From the NCBI RefSeq assembly GCF_963676815.1, contig NZ_OY781365.1, positions 248,001 through 312,000 on the forward strand: 64,000 nucleotides of DNA, read 5' to 3'. The translations under genes and the position numbers were made by a program. The notes under the pieces were generated by a model. The model ran no database searches and was not told where the DNA came from. It saw only the letters and a program-made list of their open reading frames with translations. Below, piece by piece: positions 44,090 through 53,962 of the stretch; position 1 is the stretch's first letter, and the number at the start of each line of letters is the position of its first letter. This DNA is from an uncultured Draconibacterium sp. (GTDB lineage: Bacteria > Bacteroidota > Bacteroidia > Bacteroidales > Prolixibacteraceae).

Positions 44090-47005
44090 TTAAAATGATA
44101 CATTCAGGCCAAAAGTAAATGTTCTGGAATTTGGATAAGGAACATAGTCGATACCAAACGAAGGAACACCGTCAACTGCTTTATTGACGTTAACCTCAGG
44201 ATCAAATCCAGAATAATCTGTAATCAAGAACAAGTTCTGACCGGTTAATGAAAGACGAGCTCTTTCAAATACCCATGGAGCATCTTTAAAAGTATAACCC
44301 AGTGTAAGGTTATTAAGGCGGATAAAATCACCGTCTTCGAGGTAACGGGTTGAAGCCGAGATTGCATTATCAGGACTTTCTCCGTCGATTACGTACAATG
44401 GAGAGGTATTACGACCTTTTGTTGGGTTACTGGCAACAAGTATTGATGTTGCAGTGTTGTTATATACCTGATGGCCAAATGCTCCATTAAAGTTGGCAAC
44501 CAAATCCCAATTTTTGTAACGCATACTGGCTGACACACCAAGAATCTGGTCAGGGTTTGGATCTCCAACATATTGTTTTCCTTCAGCATACTGGCTTATT
44601 CCATCTGCATCAAGTCCTTCGAATACGAGTAAGTAGAATACATTCAGTGGTTGTCCTTCAACAAAACGCTGACTGGTAACTCCCGACATTCCTTGTCCGT
44701 GTAATCCTCCTGTTTCTACAATTCGTCCAAAGTTTTGTAACTCGTTGGTAAGAAAACTGATATTGGCACTTAAGTCAAAAGAAAAGTCGTTTGTTTCAAC
44801 AATACGTCCGCTTAACGAAACCTCAACTCCTGTGTTTAACACTTCAGCATCAAGGTTGGTCCAAACTTTACCTGATGATGGCGAAGGATAAGCAGCTTCT
44901 GCATAGAACAGAAGATCTTCGGTTCGCTTGTTGAAATACTCGATAGAACCTGATAGTTTTGAATCAAACAATGTAAAATCAACTCCAACATTATAAGTAG
45001 TTGATGTTTCCCATTTCAGGTCAGGATTATCAAATTGCGAACGTGTTAAACCGTCGCGTGTAATACTGTATTGTGCTTGCGAGGCACCTGCAGGAAACTC
45101 CTGGTTACCTGTTTGTCCCCATCCTAAACGTATTTTTAAATCATCAAATACTTCAGGTACAAATGATTCTTCCGAAATACGGTAAGCAACTGCTGTTGAC
45201 GGGAAATAACCGTAATTGTTGTTCGAACCAAACTTGCTTGAACCATCAGCACGCATTGTTGCAGTTACCAAAAATTTGTCGTACAAACTAAAGTTAACCC
45301 TTCCGAAGAATGATTGCAACTCGCTGGTTGGATCATAATAAGATGAAATATCTCTCGTGTCTTGTGAAATTGCCTGAAGCTGGTCGATATAATCAACTTG
45401 TTCGTAGGTGAAATTCTCTCCGTAAATTCCTTTTCCCCAACGATCATTAACCTGATAAGAGTAACCGGCCATTGCATTAAACCTGAAATTCTCGTTAAAC
45501 AATTTATTATACGTTAACGTATGTTCCATCAATTTACTCTCAGTATATAAATCGTTTACACTTGCGGTACCTTTTTCGTAAATACCGGAGTAAAACAATT
45601 CTTTCGAAATTGAAGTTCCACGTGTTGACCGCGACATATCCCAACCGAGGTTAAGTTTATAGGTCAGGTCGGGTGTAATTTTCAAGGTAGCCGACATACT
45701 TGATAAAACGCGTAATGTACTTGCGTTGTCATTAATCATATCCAGCATGGCTAGTGGGTTCGATAAATCAAGACTTGGTTGATTATACGATCCGTCTGAA
45801 TTCAACAAAACATCGGTTGGATTCCAGGCCAAAGCATTACTTATTAAACTACCGGTATAACCAGCGTTGTTCGAAATTGGTGCATATTCATCATTTACCT
45901 GCGAGGTAATCATGTTAACATCAACGGTCAACACCTTGTCGAAAAAGTCTTGCGAGGCTGTTAGGTTTGCTGTATACTTTTCTAAACCTGTATTTTCAAT
46001 CACACCCTGCTGATCTTGTGCACTTAACGATAAACGATATTTCATATCGGCATTACCCCCGGTAAAAGCTACGTTATGATTTTGCGAAAACGATGTTCTG
46101 AAAATTGCATCCATTGCATCAACACTTCCACCATTATCCATTGATGGCGAGACAGCGGCAAATTCGCTGGCCGAATAAACCGGAATAAGGTTAGCTGCTT
46201 TTGCTGCACTAAACGATGCATTGTATTCAACATGGTTTTTACCCGAAGTACCTTTTTTGGTGGTAATAATAATTACCCCGTTTGCACCACGCGATCCGTA
46301 AATAGCAGTTGCCGAAGCATCTTTAAGAATATCCATGGATTCAATATCGCTTGGATTAATAAAGTTCAAGGGGTTACGTGCATCCGAATCTCCAATACCA
46401 ACATTGGCACTTGCTGTGGTTGCTCCTCCTGAAAGAGGCACTCCATCAACAACAATCAACGGATCGTTACCCGAACGTACCGATGAGTTACCACGGATTC
46501 GGATAGAAGTATTGGCTCCCGGATCACCACTTGAATTCGTGATCATTACACCCGATACTTTACCTTGAATTAAGTCACTTGGAGAACTGCTTACACCCCG
46601 GTTGAAGTCTTCAGTTTTCACAGAGCTTACGGCACCAGTTGCATCTTTCTTCTTTACCGATCCATAACCAACAATAACAACTTCATCTAACGATTCAGTG
46701 CTGGTGGAAAGTTCAATATTCATCACTCCTCCGGCGGTAACTTCTTTTTGCAAGTCGGAATAACCAATATAAGAATACACGAGCACTGCTCCTGTATTAA
46801 CATCAATGGTATATTCACCATCAAAGTTTGTAACCGTTCCGGTAGTAGTACCGTCAACAACAATCGAAACTCCCGGAAGGGGTTCTTTTGATTGGCTGTC
46901 AACAACTTTACCTGTAACCGTCACTTCCTGTGCGAAAGCCGAGGAGATCATAAAGAATGCGGAAAAAAGAAATAATACCGCAATTTTTAAATGATGATTC
47001 TTCAT
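44090..47005 (-). CDS. SusC/RagA-type TonB-dependent outer-membrane transporter
   Basis: A 971-aa receptor with signal peptide (ISSAFAQ), a carboxypeptidase-regulatory-like domain (VTGKVVDSQSKEPLPGVS), the linker LDEVVIVGYGSVKKKD, the TonB plug (IRIRGNSSVRSGNDPLIV) and a 22-strand barrel ending NSRTFTFGLNVSF. It lacks the STN domain present in the receptor at the left edge, so it should not signal through FecR; control is expected from the divergent hybrid two-component gene. It imports the glycan held by SusD. It is somewhat shorter than the usual 1000-1050 aa. Confidence 0.94.
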   Translation of the reverse strand: MKNHHLKIAVLFLFSAFFMISSAFAQEVTVTGKVVDSQSKEPLPGVSIVVDGTTTGTVTNFDGEYTIDVNTGAVLVYSYIGYSDLQKEVTAGGVMNIELSTSTESLDEVVIVGYGSVKKKDATGAVSSVKTEDFNRGVSSSPSDLIQGKVSGVMITNSSGDPGANTSIRIRGNSSVRSGNDPLIVVDGVPLSGGATTASANVGIGDSDARNPLNFINPSDIESMDILKDASATAIYGSRGANGVIIITTKKGTSGKNHVEYNASFSAAKAANLIPVYSASEFAAVSPSMDNGGSVDAMDAIFRTSFSQNHNVAFTGGNADMKYRLSLSAQDQQGVIENTGLEKYTANLTASQDFFDKVLTVDVNMITSQVNDEYAPISNNAGYTGSLISNALAWNPTDVLLNSDGSYNQPSLDLSNPLAMLDMINDNASTLRVLSSMSATLKITPDLTYKLNLGWDMSRSTRGTSISKELFYSGIYEKGTASVNDLYTESKLMEHTLTYNKLFNENFRFNAMAGYSYQVNDRWGKGIYGENFTYEQVDYIDQLQAISQDTRDISSYYDPTSELQSFFGRVNFSLYDKFLVTATMRADGSSKFGSNNNYGYFPSTAVAYRISEESFVPEVFDDLKIRLGWGQTGNQEFPAGASQAQYSITRDGLTRSQFDNPDLKWETSTTYNVGVDFTLFDSKLSGSIEYFNKRTEDLLFYAEAAYPSPSSGKVWTNLDAEVLNTGVEVSLSGRIVETNDFSFDLSANISFLTNELQNFGRIVETGGLHGQGMSGVTSQRFVEGQPLNVFYLLVFEGLDADGISQYAEGKQYVGDPNPDQILGVSASMRYKNWDLVANFNGAFGHQVYNNTATSILVASNPTKGRNTSPLYVIDGESPDNAISASTRYLEDGDFIRLNNLTLGYTFKDAPWVFERARLSLTGQNLFLITDYSGFDPEVNVNKAVDGVPSFGIDYVPYPNSRTFTFGLNVSF

Positions 47006-47339
47006 AGTTTGTAGATAATTAAGTTAGTAATTTTTGTATTTGTTAATCAAACACTTTTTCTAAGCATAAAAGTAGATGTAACATAATAGTAAGTCAATCA
47101 CAAATGATACTAAACCATACAGAAATGTTACAAAAGCACATAGCTTTCAATAAATATTCATCCATGTAACCCGTTATGAAGTTATGTTACACAATTTTCA
47201 CAAATGTTCTTATAAAATTAGATGCAGTACTTAAAACCAACGATTTAATTCTGTCGCTACACGCTATTATAATCGAAATTAATAAGGCTATTTAGATGAT
47301 TTCTCTTATTTTTGAAATGAACTAAAACAACTAACTATC
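47006..47339. promoter_or_regulatory. Divergent promoter region between susC and the hybrid sensor
   Basis: An AT-rich stretch of 334 bp with no gene. It holds four TGTAACAT-like boxes (next entry), which may drive susCD and possibly the sensor itself. No certain -7/-33 promoter pair could be fixed. Confidence 0.6.
47076..47191. promoter_or_regulatory. Four TGTAACAT-type boxes upstream of susC
   Basis: ATGTAACAT at 47076-47084 and ATGTAAC at 47164-47170 are on the plus strand. ATGTTACA at 47125-47132 and 47184-47191 are the same box on the minus strand. The last two form an inverted pair (TGTAAC...GTTACA) with centres about 20 bp apart. This is the same heptamer as in the fructose-operon promoter 36 kb away. 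Binding by the neighbouring AraC-type regulator is inference. Confidence 0.6.
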
Positions 47340-50129
47340 TTGACTAGATTTATCTATTTACTTATTCTGATACTATTCATTCAGAGTTTTGAATCGTGGG
47401 CTGCACCAAAGTACAAGGTTGGCTTTTCGCAATGCACTACCAACGATTTGTGGCGACAAACGCAAATGCGGCTTATGGAAATTGAGTTGTCGTTTTACCC
47501 CGACCTGGAATTGATTATTAAGGATGCCAGGGATGATTCCAACACGCAGATTCAACAAATTGAGGAATTATTAGCCCAACAAATTGATTTGTTAATTATC
47601 TCTCCAAACGAATCAGAACCAATAGCACCAATCGTTGAACAGGTATACAATAGCGGAATTCCGGTTATTGTTATCGACAGGAAAGTTAAAACAGATAAGT
47701 ATTCAGCTTTTATTGGTGGCGACAATAATATAATAGGTGTTGAAGCAGGAAATCACGCTGTAAAATTATTAAAAAATGGCGGTAAGATACTTGAAATAAG
47801 AGGCCTGCAAGGCTCATCTCCTTCACAGGAAAGGCATAACGGTTTTGTTAGTGTAATCGATAAGTATCCGGAAATTGAAATAGTAAGATCAGTGTCGGGC
47901 GATTGGAAAACCAAAAGCGCCAATGAAATTATTAATGAAGCCCTTGCCGAAGAGCTGGAATTTGACCTGGTTTTTGCCCACAACGATGCCATGGCCCGTG
48001 AGGTAAGAAGAGTTACACAGCAATACCGAAAAACCCGTGATATTTTTATTCTTGGTGTCGATGGACTTCCGGGAACGGAAGGTGGTATTCAAATGGTTAT
48101 CGACAATGTGCTTGATGCCACTTTTATGTATCAAACGGGCGGAGGACTGGCAATACAAATTGCTAATGATATTTTGAACAACCGCAAAGTTTCAAAACAA
48201 AATATTATCCCCACCTTAACCATCGATAAAAATAATGCCCCGATGTTAAAAGCTCAAACCGACCAAATTGAGCTGTTACACAACAAAATTGAACGACAAA
48301 AACTGTTACTTACCATCGAATCAAGCCGGAATAAAACCAAAAACATTATCCTGTTTTTCCTAATTGCAGTTTTAACCCTAACAACTGCCTTAATATTTAT
48401 GATTTACCTGAACCTTAACGATAAGAAAAAGGTGAATAAAATACTGATTGATAAAAATGAAGAGATTGAAAAGCAAAACCTGTTACTAAAAGAGCAGCAC
48501 GAACAACTAAAAAAAATAGATAAAGAACTGGAAGAAGCAACGCAGGCAAAACTTACTTTTTATACCAACATTTCGCATGAATTTAAAACCCCGCTTACCT
48601 TAATTAAAGGGCCTCTCGAAAGCCTTATGGAAGACAGCATGCCACAAGCTGACAGAAAAAAGACTTACGAGATAATGTATCGGAATACACATCGGTTGTT
48701 GCAAATGATTAACCAGCTGCTCGATTTTAGGATGATTGAAAACAAGAAAATGAGGATTAGAGCAAGTGAAAATAATCTGGATGATTTTTTAAACGAAATA
48801 TGTGATTCATTTAAACCCCTGGCCGAAAAAAAGAATATCAAGCTCACTTTCCAATCACATGTAAAAGATCCGCGTGTTTGGTTTGATTATGAAAAGATTG
48901 AAAAAGTAATGTTTAACCTGCTCTCAAATGCGTTTAAGTTTACACCACAAAACGGAACCATTTCCATTATCCTGCGCAAACAAAAAGTAAATAATCCGGG
49001 ACTATTTGCAGAAGAGGTTTATATTGAAGTATCTGACTCGGGAGAAGGAATTCCGAAAGAAGTATTACCTAAAATTTTCGATCGTTACTATCAAAAAGGA
49101 GAATCACGAATTGTAAAAGGAACCGGAATTGGCCTGAACTTTTCGCGCGAATTGGTTGAGTTGCATCGCGGCAGAATAAAAGTAGAAAGCTCGGAAGGCG
49201 AAGGTACTTCCGTATTTGTTTATCTGCCTGTGGGTAATTTACACCTGGTAGAAGATGAAATGACCAGGGAAAGTAATCGCGGAAATTCTAACAACCCCGA
49301 ATTGCCATTTATTCAGGAAAATCAAATACCTGAAACAGAAAACTATCCAAAAGATCTTGAAGATGACGCACCGTCGATACTAGTTGTAGAAGATATGCCC
49401 GATGTATTTGAATATCTTCAGATGATTTTGAGCGACAAATTCAAAATTTTTACTGCCACCAATGGTAGCGAAGGAATAAACCAGGTGCTTGAGGAAGAAC
49501 CGGACCTGATTCTCAGCGATGTTATGATGCCTAAAATGGATGGTTTTGAGATGACTCGCAGACTAAAATCGGACACAAAAACTAGCCACATTCCTATAAT
49601 TTTACTTACCGCCAAAACTGCAATCCAGAATAAAATTGAAGGAATGGAAGGTGGGGCCGACTATTTTATTGAAAAACCTTTTAGCAAAACATTACTGTTA
49701 TCAACCATTAACAATCTCTTATTGTCGAGAAAAAAGCTCAGGGAACACTACCGCGAAACACTCGACTTTAAAGACACCGGCACCGACATTAATAAACTCG
49801 ATCAGCAATTTCTTAAAAAACTAAGAAATATAATACTCGAAAATATTGGTCATGAAGACCTGAATGTGGATGATCTGGCATCAAAACTGGGAATATCACG
49901 CGTTCACCTTTACCGAAAAGTGAAAAAGATAACAGATATGTCGGTTAGCGAATTTGTTATTTCTATAAAACTCAAAAAATCGCTTGAATACCTTCGCCAC
50001 AGTGGTAAAACAATTACCGAAGTAGCATACGAGTCAGGTTTTTCGTCACAGTCATACTACACCAGGTGCTTTAAAGAACAATTCAAAGTTTCTCCGAGTA
50101 AGTATATGAAACAATTTCGATCAAACTAA
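47340..50129 (+). CDS. Hybrid two-component system (periplasmic sugar-binding sensor, kinase, receiver, AraC)
   Basis: A 929-aa one-piece signalling protein. The start is TTG, because no in-frame ATG precedes codon 44 and a good signal peptide begins here. Order: type-I periplasmic binding domain about 24-310 (VGFSQCTTNDLWRQTQ, LGVDGLPGTEGG), membrane span about 335-357, coiled coil to 400, HisKA with phospho-acceptor H413 (ISHEFKTPLTLIKG), HATPase about 515-635 (GTGIGLNFSREL), receiver with phospho-acceptor D727 (LILSDVMMPKMDGF) and a C-terminal AraC helix-turn-helix pair. The domain plan matches the fructose sensor BT1754 of B. thetaiotaomicron, which binds fructose directly. It diverges from susC and probably reads the TGTAACAT boxes. 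Confidence 0.93.
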   Translation: MTRFIYLLILILFIQSFESWAAPKYKVGFSQCTTNDLWRQTQMRLMEIELSFYPDLELIIKDARDDSNTQIQQIEELLAQQIDLLIISPNESEPIAPIVEQVYNSGIPVIVIDRKVKTDKYSAFIGGDNNIIGVEAGNHAVKLLKNGGKILEIRGLQGSSPSQERHNGFVSVIDKYPEIEIVRSVSGDWKTKSANEIINEALAEELEFDLVFAHNDAMAREVRRVTQQYRKTRDIFILGVDGLPGTEGGIQMVIDNVLDATFMYQTGGGLAIQIANDILNNRKVSKQNIIPTLTIDKNNAPMLKAQTDQIELLHNKIERQKLLLTIESSRNKTKNIILFFLIAVLTLTTALIFMIYLNLNDKKKVNKILIDKNEEIEKQNLLLKEQHEQLKKIDKELEEATQAKLTFYTNISHEFKTPLTLIKGPLESLMEDSMPQADRKKTYEIMYRNTHRLLQMINQLLDFRMIENKKMRIRASENNLDDFLNEICDSFKPLAEKKNIKLTFQSHVKDPRVWFDYEKIEKVMFNLLSNAFKFTPQNGTISIILRKQKVNNPGLFAEEVYIEVSDSGEGIPKEVLPKIFDRYYQKGESRIVKGTGIGLNFSRELVELHRGRIKVESSEGEGTSVFVYLPVGNLHLVEDEMTRESNRGNSNNPELPFIQENQIPETENYPKDLEDDAPSILVVEDMPDVFEYLQMILSDKFKIFTATNGSEGINQVLEEEPDLILSDVMMPKMDGFEMTRRLKSDTKTSHIPIILLTAKTAIQNKIEGMEGGADYFIEKPFSKTLLLSTINNLLLSRKKLREHYRETLDFKDTGTDINKLDQQFLKKLRNIILENIGHEDLNVDDLASKLGISRVHLYRKVKKITDMSVSEFVISIKLKKSLEYLRHSGKTITEVAYESGFSSQSYYTRCFKEQFKVSPSKYMKQFRSN

Positions 50130-50183
50130 GTAGCAAATCAGTATACAAAAATCATTCTTCTCACAAGGTTGAATAAAAAAGAA

Positions 50184-50215
50184 AAGGAGGTTAAAAATCA
50201 ACCTCCTTCCTTTTT
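50184..50215. terminator. Bidirectional terminator between sensor and mutarotase genes
   Basis: AAGGAGGTT, a 7-base loop, AACCTCCTT, with T-rich sequence following and A-rich sequence preceding, 54 bp after the plus-strand stop at 50129 and about 80 bp past the minus-strand stop at 50293. It fits both converging transcripts. Confidence 0.75.
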
Positions 50216-50292
50216 GGTTCTTCCTGCCTGCTAAAACAAATCAGAACCTTTACTAACTATTAACTAACTCAAAACAAAAAATCGTTATGATT

Positions 50293-51414
50293 TTATTTTT
50301 GAACATCAAATTTGTAGATACAAACTGAATAGTACTCATCGCCCGGATTTACAATAACACTTGGAAATTCAGGCTTATTCGGACTATCAGGGAAGTGCTG
50401 TGTCTCTAAACAAAATGCACTTCTAAAACCGTATTTAATATCGTTTTTACCAGCAACTTTTCCGTCGATGAAGTTACCACCGTAAAACTGAATACCCGGT
50501 TCGTTGGTATAAACTTCCAACACTCTTCCCGACTCCGGCTCAACAACTTTAGCAGCCAAAGTAGCTACATCGTTTTTGGTATTCAATACCCAGTTGTGGT
50601 CGTAGCCACCTCCAAGTTTTAATTGCTCATCATCGGCCTCCACACGGGCGCCAATTGCTGTTGGATTAGTAAAATCGAATGGAGTTCCTGCCACTGCTGC
50701 CAACTCCCCTGTTGGAATTAAACCACCATCAACCGGAGTGTAATAATCAGCGTTCAGATACATCAGATGATCATTGATCGAAGTTCTTCCACCATCCTTC
50801 AAATTGAAGTATGAGTGGTTGGTAAGATTCAAAACTGTTTTCTTATCGGTAGTGGCAAAATATTCAATTTTCAACTCGTTAGCAGCTGTTAACTGGTATT
50901 TCACTTTAACGTTTACAGTTCCCGGATAACCGGTTTCCATATCCGGTGAAACCAGGCTAAAAACAACTTCTGAATCAGTAGCACTTTCTACATCCCAAAC
51001 CTGGCGGTGAAAACCATTGGTTCCACCATGAAGATGATTAGCACCATCGTTTTTCTCAAGTGGGTATTCAACTCCGTCGATTGAAAATGAGGCATTGCCG
51101 ATACGGTTTCCGTAACGACCAATTATTGCTCCGTAAAAATTCTCTTTCTTTTCAACAAAATCTTTACCCGAACCGTAACCAACAATTACATCACCGAGTT
51201 CGCCATTTTTGTCGGGAGCATACAAACTAACCACTCTGGCACCAAAATTAGTTAACTGGCAAACAAGTCCGTTATCGTTTTTCAACGTATAAAGTTCAAT
51301 GGTTTTACCTTCGTAATCAAACGCAAAATCTTCGCTTGAAATACCCACTGAAGCTTCTTCTTGTGCACAACTAAATACCATAAATATTATAGCTATTAAT
51401 CCTAAATATTTCAT
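50293..51414 (-). CDS. Aldose 1-epimerase (mutarotase), lipoprotein
   Basis: About 373 aa when started at the ATG at 51414, which begins a clear lipoprotein signal (LIAIIFMVFSCAQ); an in-frame upstream start would add 23 implausible residues. GalM motifs are present: GYGSGKDFVEKKENFYGAIIGRYGN-type text split around FYGAIIGRYGNRI, NHLHGGTNGFHRQVW, TNHSYFNL and GGYDHNWVL. It interconverts alpha and beta anomers of aldoses. As the last gene of the arabinose operon, it would prepare L-arabinose anomers outside the cytoplasm before uptake. Confidence 0.9.
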   Translation of the reverse strand: MKYLGLIAIIFMVFSCAQEEASVGISSEDFAFDYEGKTIELYTLKNDNGLVCQLTNFGARVVSLYAPDKNGELGDVIVGYGSGKDFVEKKENFYGAIIGRYGNRIGNASFSIDGVEYPLEKNDGANHLHGGTNGFHRQVWDVESATDSEVVFSLVSPDMETGYPGTVNVKVKYQLTAANELKIEYFATTDKKTVLNLTNHSYFNLKDGGRTSINDHLMYLNADYYTPVDGGLIPTGELAAVAGTPFDFTNPTAIGARVEADDEQLKLGGGYDHNWVLNTKNDVATLAAKVVEPESGRVLEVYTNEPGIQFYGGNFIDGKVAGKNDIKYGFRSAFCLETQHFPDSPNKPEFPSVIVNPGDEYYSVCIYKFDVQK

Positions 51415-51499
51415 CTTATTAAAATTGTTTTTTATTAAAAGTATAAGATGGAACTCGTCCTGAATTTTCAGGACTCGTTTCATTGGTTTATCTTTTAGG

Positions 51500-53170
51500 T
51501 TATTTATTCAAATCGAACTCAATAAACTTACCCAGTCTATTGTATTTCTCGTAAAGGTCTTTGTATTTCTCTACATTTTCAGGAATAGGATGATATTCCA
51601 TTTCGAAACCGCCACCCATTTTTGCCTGTGCTTCGCCAAGGTTTTCGTAAACACCGGCTGCCACTGCTGCTGCCATTGCTGTACCTAAAGCACAAGCCTG
51701 CTCCGAACGGGCCACTTTAATCGGCATATCCAGTACGTCGGCAACAATTTGCATTACCAGTCGCGATTTTTTAGCCACACCACCCAGTGCAATTACACCG
51801 TCGATGCGGATTCCTTCAGAAATAAAGCGGTCGTTAATGGCTTTTGAACCAAATGCAGTTGCTTCAACCAAAGCACGGAAAATACGTGGTGCATCCGATC
51901 CCAGGTTTAAACCGATAATCGCTCCTTTTAATGCCTGGTTAGCATCCGGAGTACGACGACCGTTCATCCAGTCGAGTGCAACGATTCCACTTTCGGCGAT
52001 AGGAATTTTTTCAGCTTCCTGGCTTAATTTAGCGATAACCTTACCTGAAGTTTCATCGATCAGTTTTTTCTTGGTAGCCTCGTCGATCAAATCAGATTCT
52101 GCCAAAATATTTTGCATTGGCCATTCGATTAAACGACGGAACCAGGCGTAAATATCACCAAATGCCGACTGACCAGCTTCCAAACCTAACATACCCGGAA
52201 CGATAGATCCGTCAACCTGACCACAAATACCGCTTACCAGTTTATCACCTACTTCTTCAAGCGGCGCAATCAACATGTCGCAGGTTGATGTTCCCATTAC
52301 TTTCGATAAGTGATAAGGCTCGATTTGCGCACCAACAGCACCAAGGTGAGCATCAAAAGCTCCTACCCCAATTACCACGTTGGTTGAAAGGCCTAATTTC
52401 TTCGCCCACTCTTCACTCAATGTTCCTGCCGATACATCGCAAGTGAATGTTTCTTTAAACAAACGATCTTTCAAACCGCTTAACATTGGATCAAGTTGTG
52501 TCAGGAAGTCTTCTGATGGCAGACCGCCAAAAGCTTCGTGCCACATGGCTTTATGACCCGCTGCACAACGGCTTCTTTTTAATGTTTTTGGATTTGTATC
52601 TCCGGTAAGAACTGCCGGAATCCAGTCGCAATGTTCTACCCACGAATAAGCTGCACGGTAAACACCTGCATCTTCGCGAGTTACATGCAACAACTTAGCC
52701 CAAAACCACTCTGACGAATAAATTCCACCTTCGTATTTCGTGAAATCGATATCCGATTTTTTAGCCAATTCGTTAATTTCCGCAGCCTCTTTTACTGCAG
52801 TATGGTCTTTCCAAAGTACGAACATCGCATTTGGATTTTCTTCAAAACCCGGTGTTAATGCCAGTGGAGTACCTTTTTCGTCAACCGCTACCGGAGTCGA
52901 TCCGGTTGTATCAACAGAAATACCCACAACATTTTCGGCCACACCTTCAGGAGCTTGTTTCAGCGCTTCAACGATGGTGTATTCCAAACCTTCTAAATAG
53001 TCTTTCGGATGCTGACGAAACTGGTTGTTTGGCGCATCGCAATATTCTCCTCTTTTCCAACGTGGGTATTCAAACACAACGCTTGCTACCTCTTCTCCGG
53101 TCTCTACGTCTACGATTAGTGAACGAACCGAATCAGAACCATAATCCAGTCCAATAGTATATTTTGCCAT
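51500..53170 (-). CDS. araB: L-ribulokinase
   Basis: A 556-aa FGGY-family kinase that converts L-ribulose to L-ribulose 5-phosphate. The N-terminal ATPase lobe begins GLDYGSDSVRSLIVDV. The second lobe has KVMGTSTCDMLIAP, DWMNGRRTPDANQ and the late glycine-rich loop GVIALGGVAKKSRLVMQI. Length and the WFWAKLLHV segment fit AraB rather than xylulokinase or glycerol kinase. It lies 89 bp downstream of araD and 85 bp upstream of the mutarotase start, all on one strand. Confidence 0.94.
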   Translation of the reverse strand: MAKYTIGLDYGSDSVRSLIVDVETGEEVASVVFEYPRWKRGEYCDAPNNQFRQHPKDYLEGLEYTIVEALKQAPEGVAENVVGISVDTTGSTPVAVDEKGTPLALTPGFEENPNAMFVLWKDHTAVKEAAEINELAKKSDIDFTKYEGGIYSSEWFWAKLLHVTREDAGVYRAAYSWVEHCDWIPAVLTGDTNPKTLKRSRCAAGHKAMWHEAFGGLPSEDFLTQLDPMLSGLKDRLFKETFTCDVSAGTLSEEWAKKLGLSTNVVIGVGAFDAHLGAVGAQIEPYHLSKVMGTSTCDMLIAPLEEVGDKLVSGICGQVDGSIVPGMLGLEAGQSAFGDIYAWFRRLIEWPMQNILAESDLIDEATKKKLIDETSGKVIAKLSQEAEKIPIAESGIVALDWMNGRRTPDANQALKGAIIGLNLGSDAPRIFRALVEATAFGSKAINDRFISEGIRIDGVIALGGVAKKSRLVMQIVADVLDMPIKVARSEQACALGTAMAAAVAAGVYENLGEAQAKMGGGFEMEYHPIPENVEKYKDLYEKYNRLGKFIEFDLNK

Positions 53171-53259
53171 TTTTTTGATTTAAGATGGAGCGAAAGCCGG
53201 CGGAGAATATAGATCTCCACCAACTTTTCGTCCTTGATTTTTTTGTTACAGATGGACAA

Positions 53260-53943
53260 TTACTGTCCGTAGTATGCATTTTTTCCGTGCTTGCGCAGGT
53301 AATGCTTATCTAATAAGAATTGATCGATTTCAGCTCCCGGAGTTAGCTGCAAAGCAGTGTGTGCCATTTTTGCCACTTCTTCCATAACTTTTGCGTTATG
53401 AACGGCATTGTGTGCACTTGTTCCCCATGAAAACGGACCGTGGTTATTTACCAGAACTCCCGGAATTGCTACCGGATCGAGTCCTTCAAAAGTTTCCACA
53501 ATTACGTTTCCGGTTTCCACTTCGTATGCAGTGGTTACTTCCTCCTCCGTCAATTTACGGGTACAAGGAATTGCACCGTAAAAATAATCGGCGTGAGTTG
53601 TACCCAAAGCAGGAATGCTTCTTCCGGCCTGCGCCCAGCTTGTTGCCCAAGCCGAGTGCGTATGCACAACTCCCGATATTCCCTCAAAAGCTTTGTAAAG
53701 CACCAGGTGAGTTGCGGTGTCGCTCGATGGCTTCAGGTTTCCTTCCACCACATTTCCTTCCATATCAACCACCACCATGTCGCTGGCTTTCATATCGTCG
53801 TACGAAACTCCGCTTGGCTTAATAACCACCAAACCTTTTTCGCGATTGATGGCACTCACATTTCCCCATGTAAAAATTACCAGGTCGAGTTCAACCAGTT
53901 CCAGGTTCGCTTTAAAAACTTCTTCTTTTAATTGTTCAAGCAT
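53260..53943 (-). CDS. araD: L-ribulose-5-phosphate 4-epimerase
   Basis: A 227-aa class II aldolase-fold epimerase that makes D-xylulose 5-phosphate from L-ribulose 5-phosphate. The zinc ligands are in HTHSAWATSWAQAGR and THADYF, and the third histidine region is VNNHGPFSWG. SGVSYDD and KPSSDTATH bind phosphate. Length is typical (about 230 aa). It sits between the symporter (19 bp) and araB. Confidence 0.95.
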   Translation of the reverse strand: MLEQLKEEVFKANLELVELDLVIFTWGNVSAINREKGLVVIKPSGVSYDDMKASDMVVVDMEGNVVEGNLKPSSDTATHLVLYKAFEGISGVVHTHSAWATSWAQAGRSIPALGTTHADYFYGAIPCTRKLTEEEVTTAYEVETGNVIVETFEGLDPVAIPGVLVNNHGPFSWGTSAHNAVHNAKVMEEVAKMAHTALQLTPGAEIDQFLLDKHYLRKHGKNAYYGQ

Positions 53944-53962
53944 AATTTATTCTGTTTTTATT

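Noticed and set aside
47073..47191. CRISPR-like repeat array from the recurring TGTAACAT boxes
   Set aside because: The units are only 7-9 bp, change orientation and have irregular spacing, so they look like regulator sites and not CRISPR repeats.
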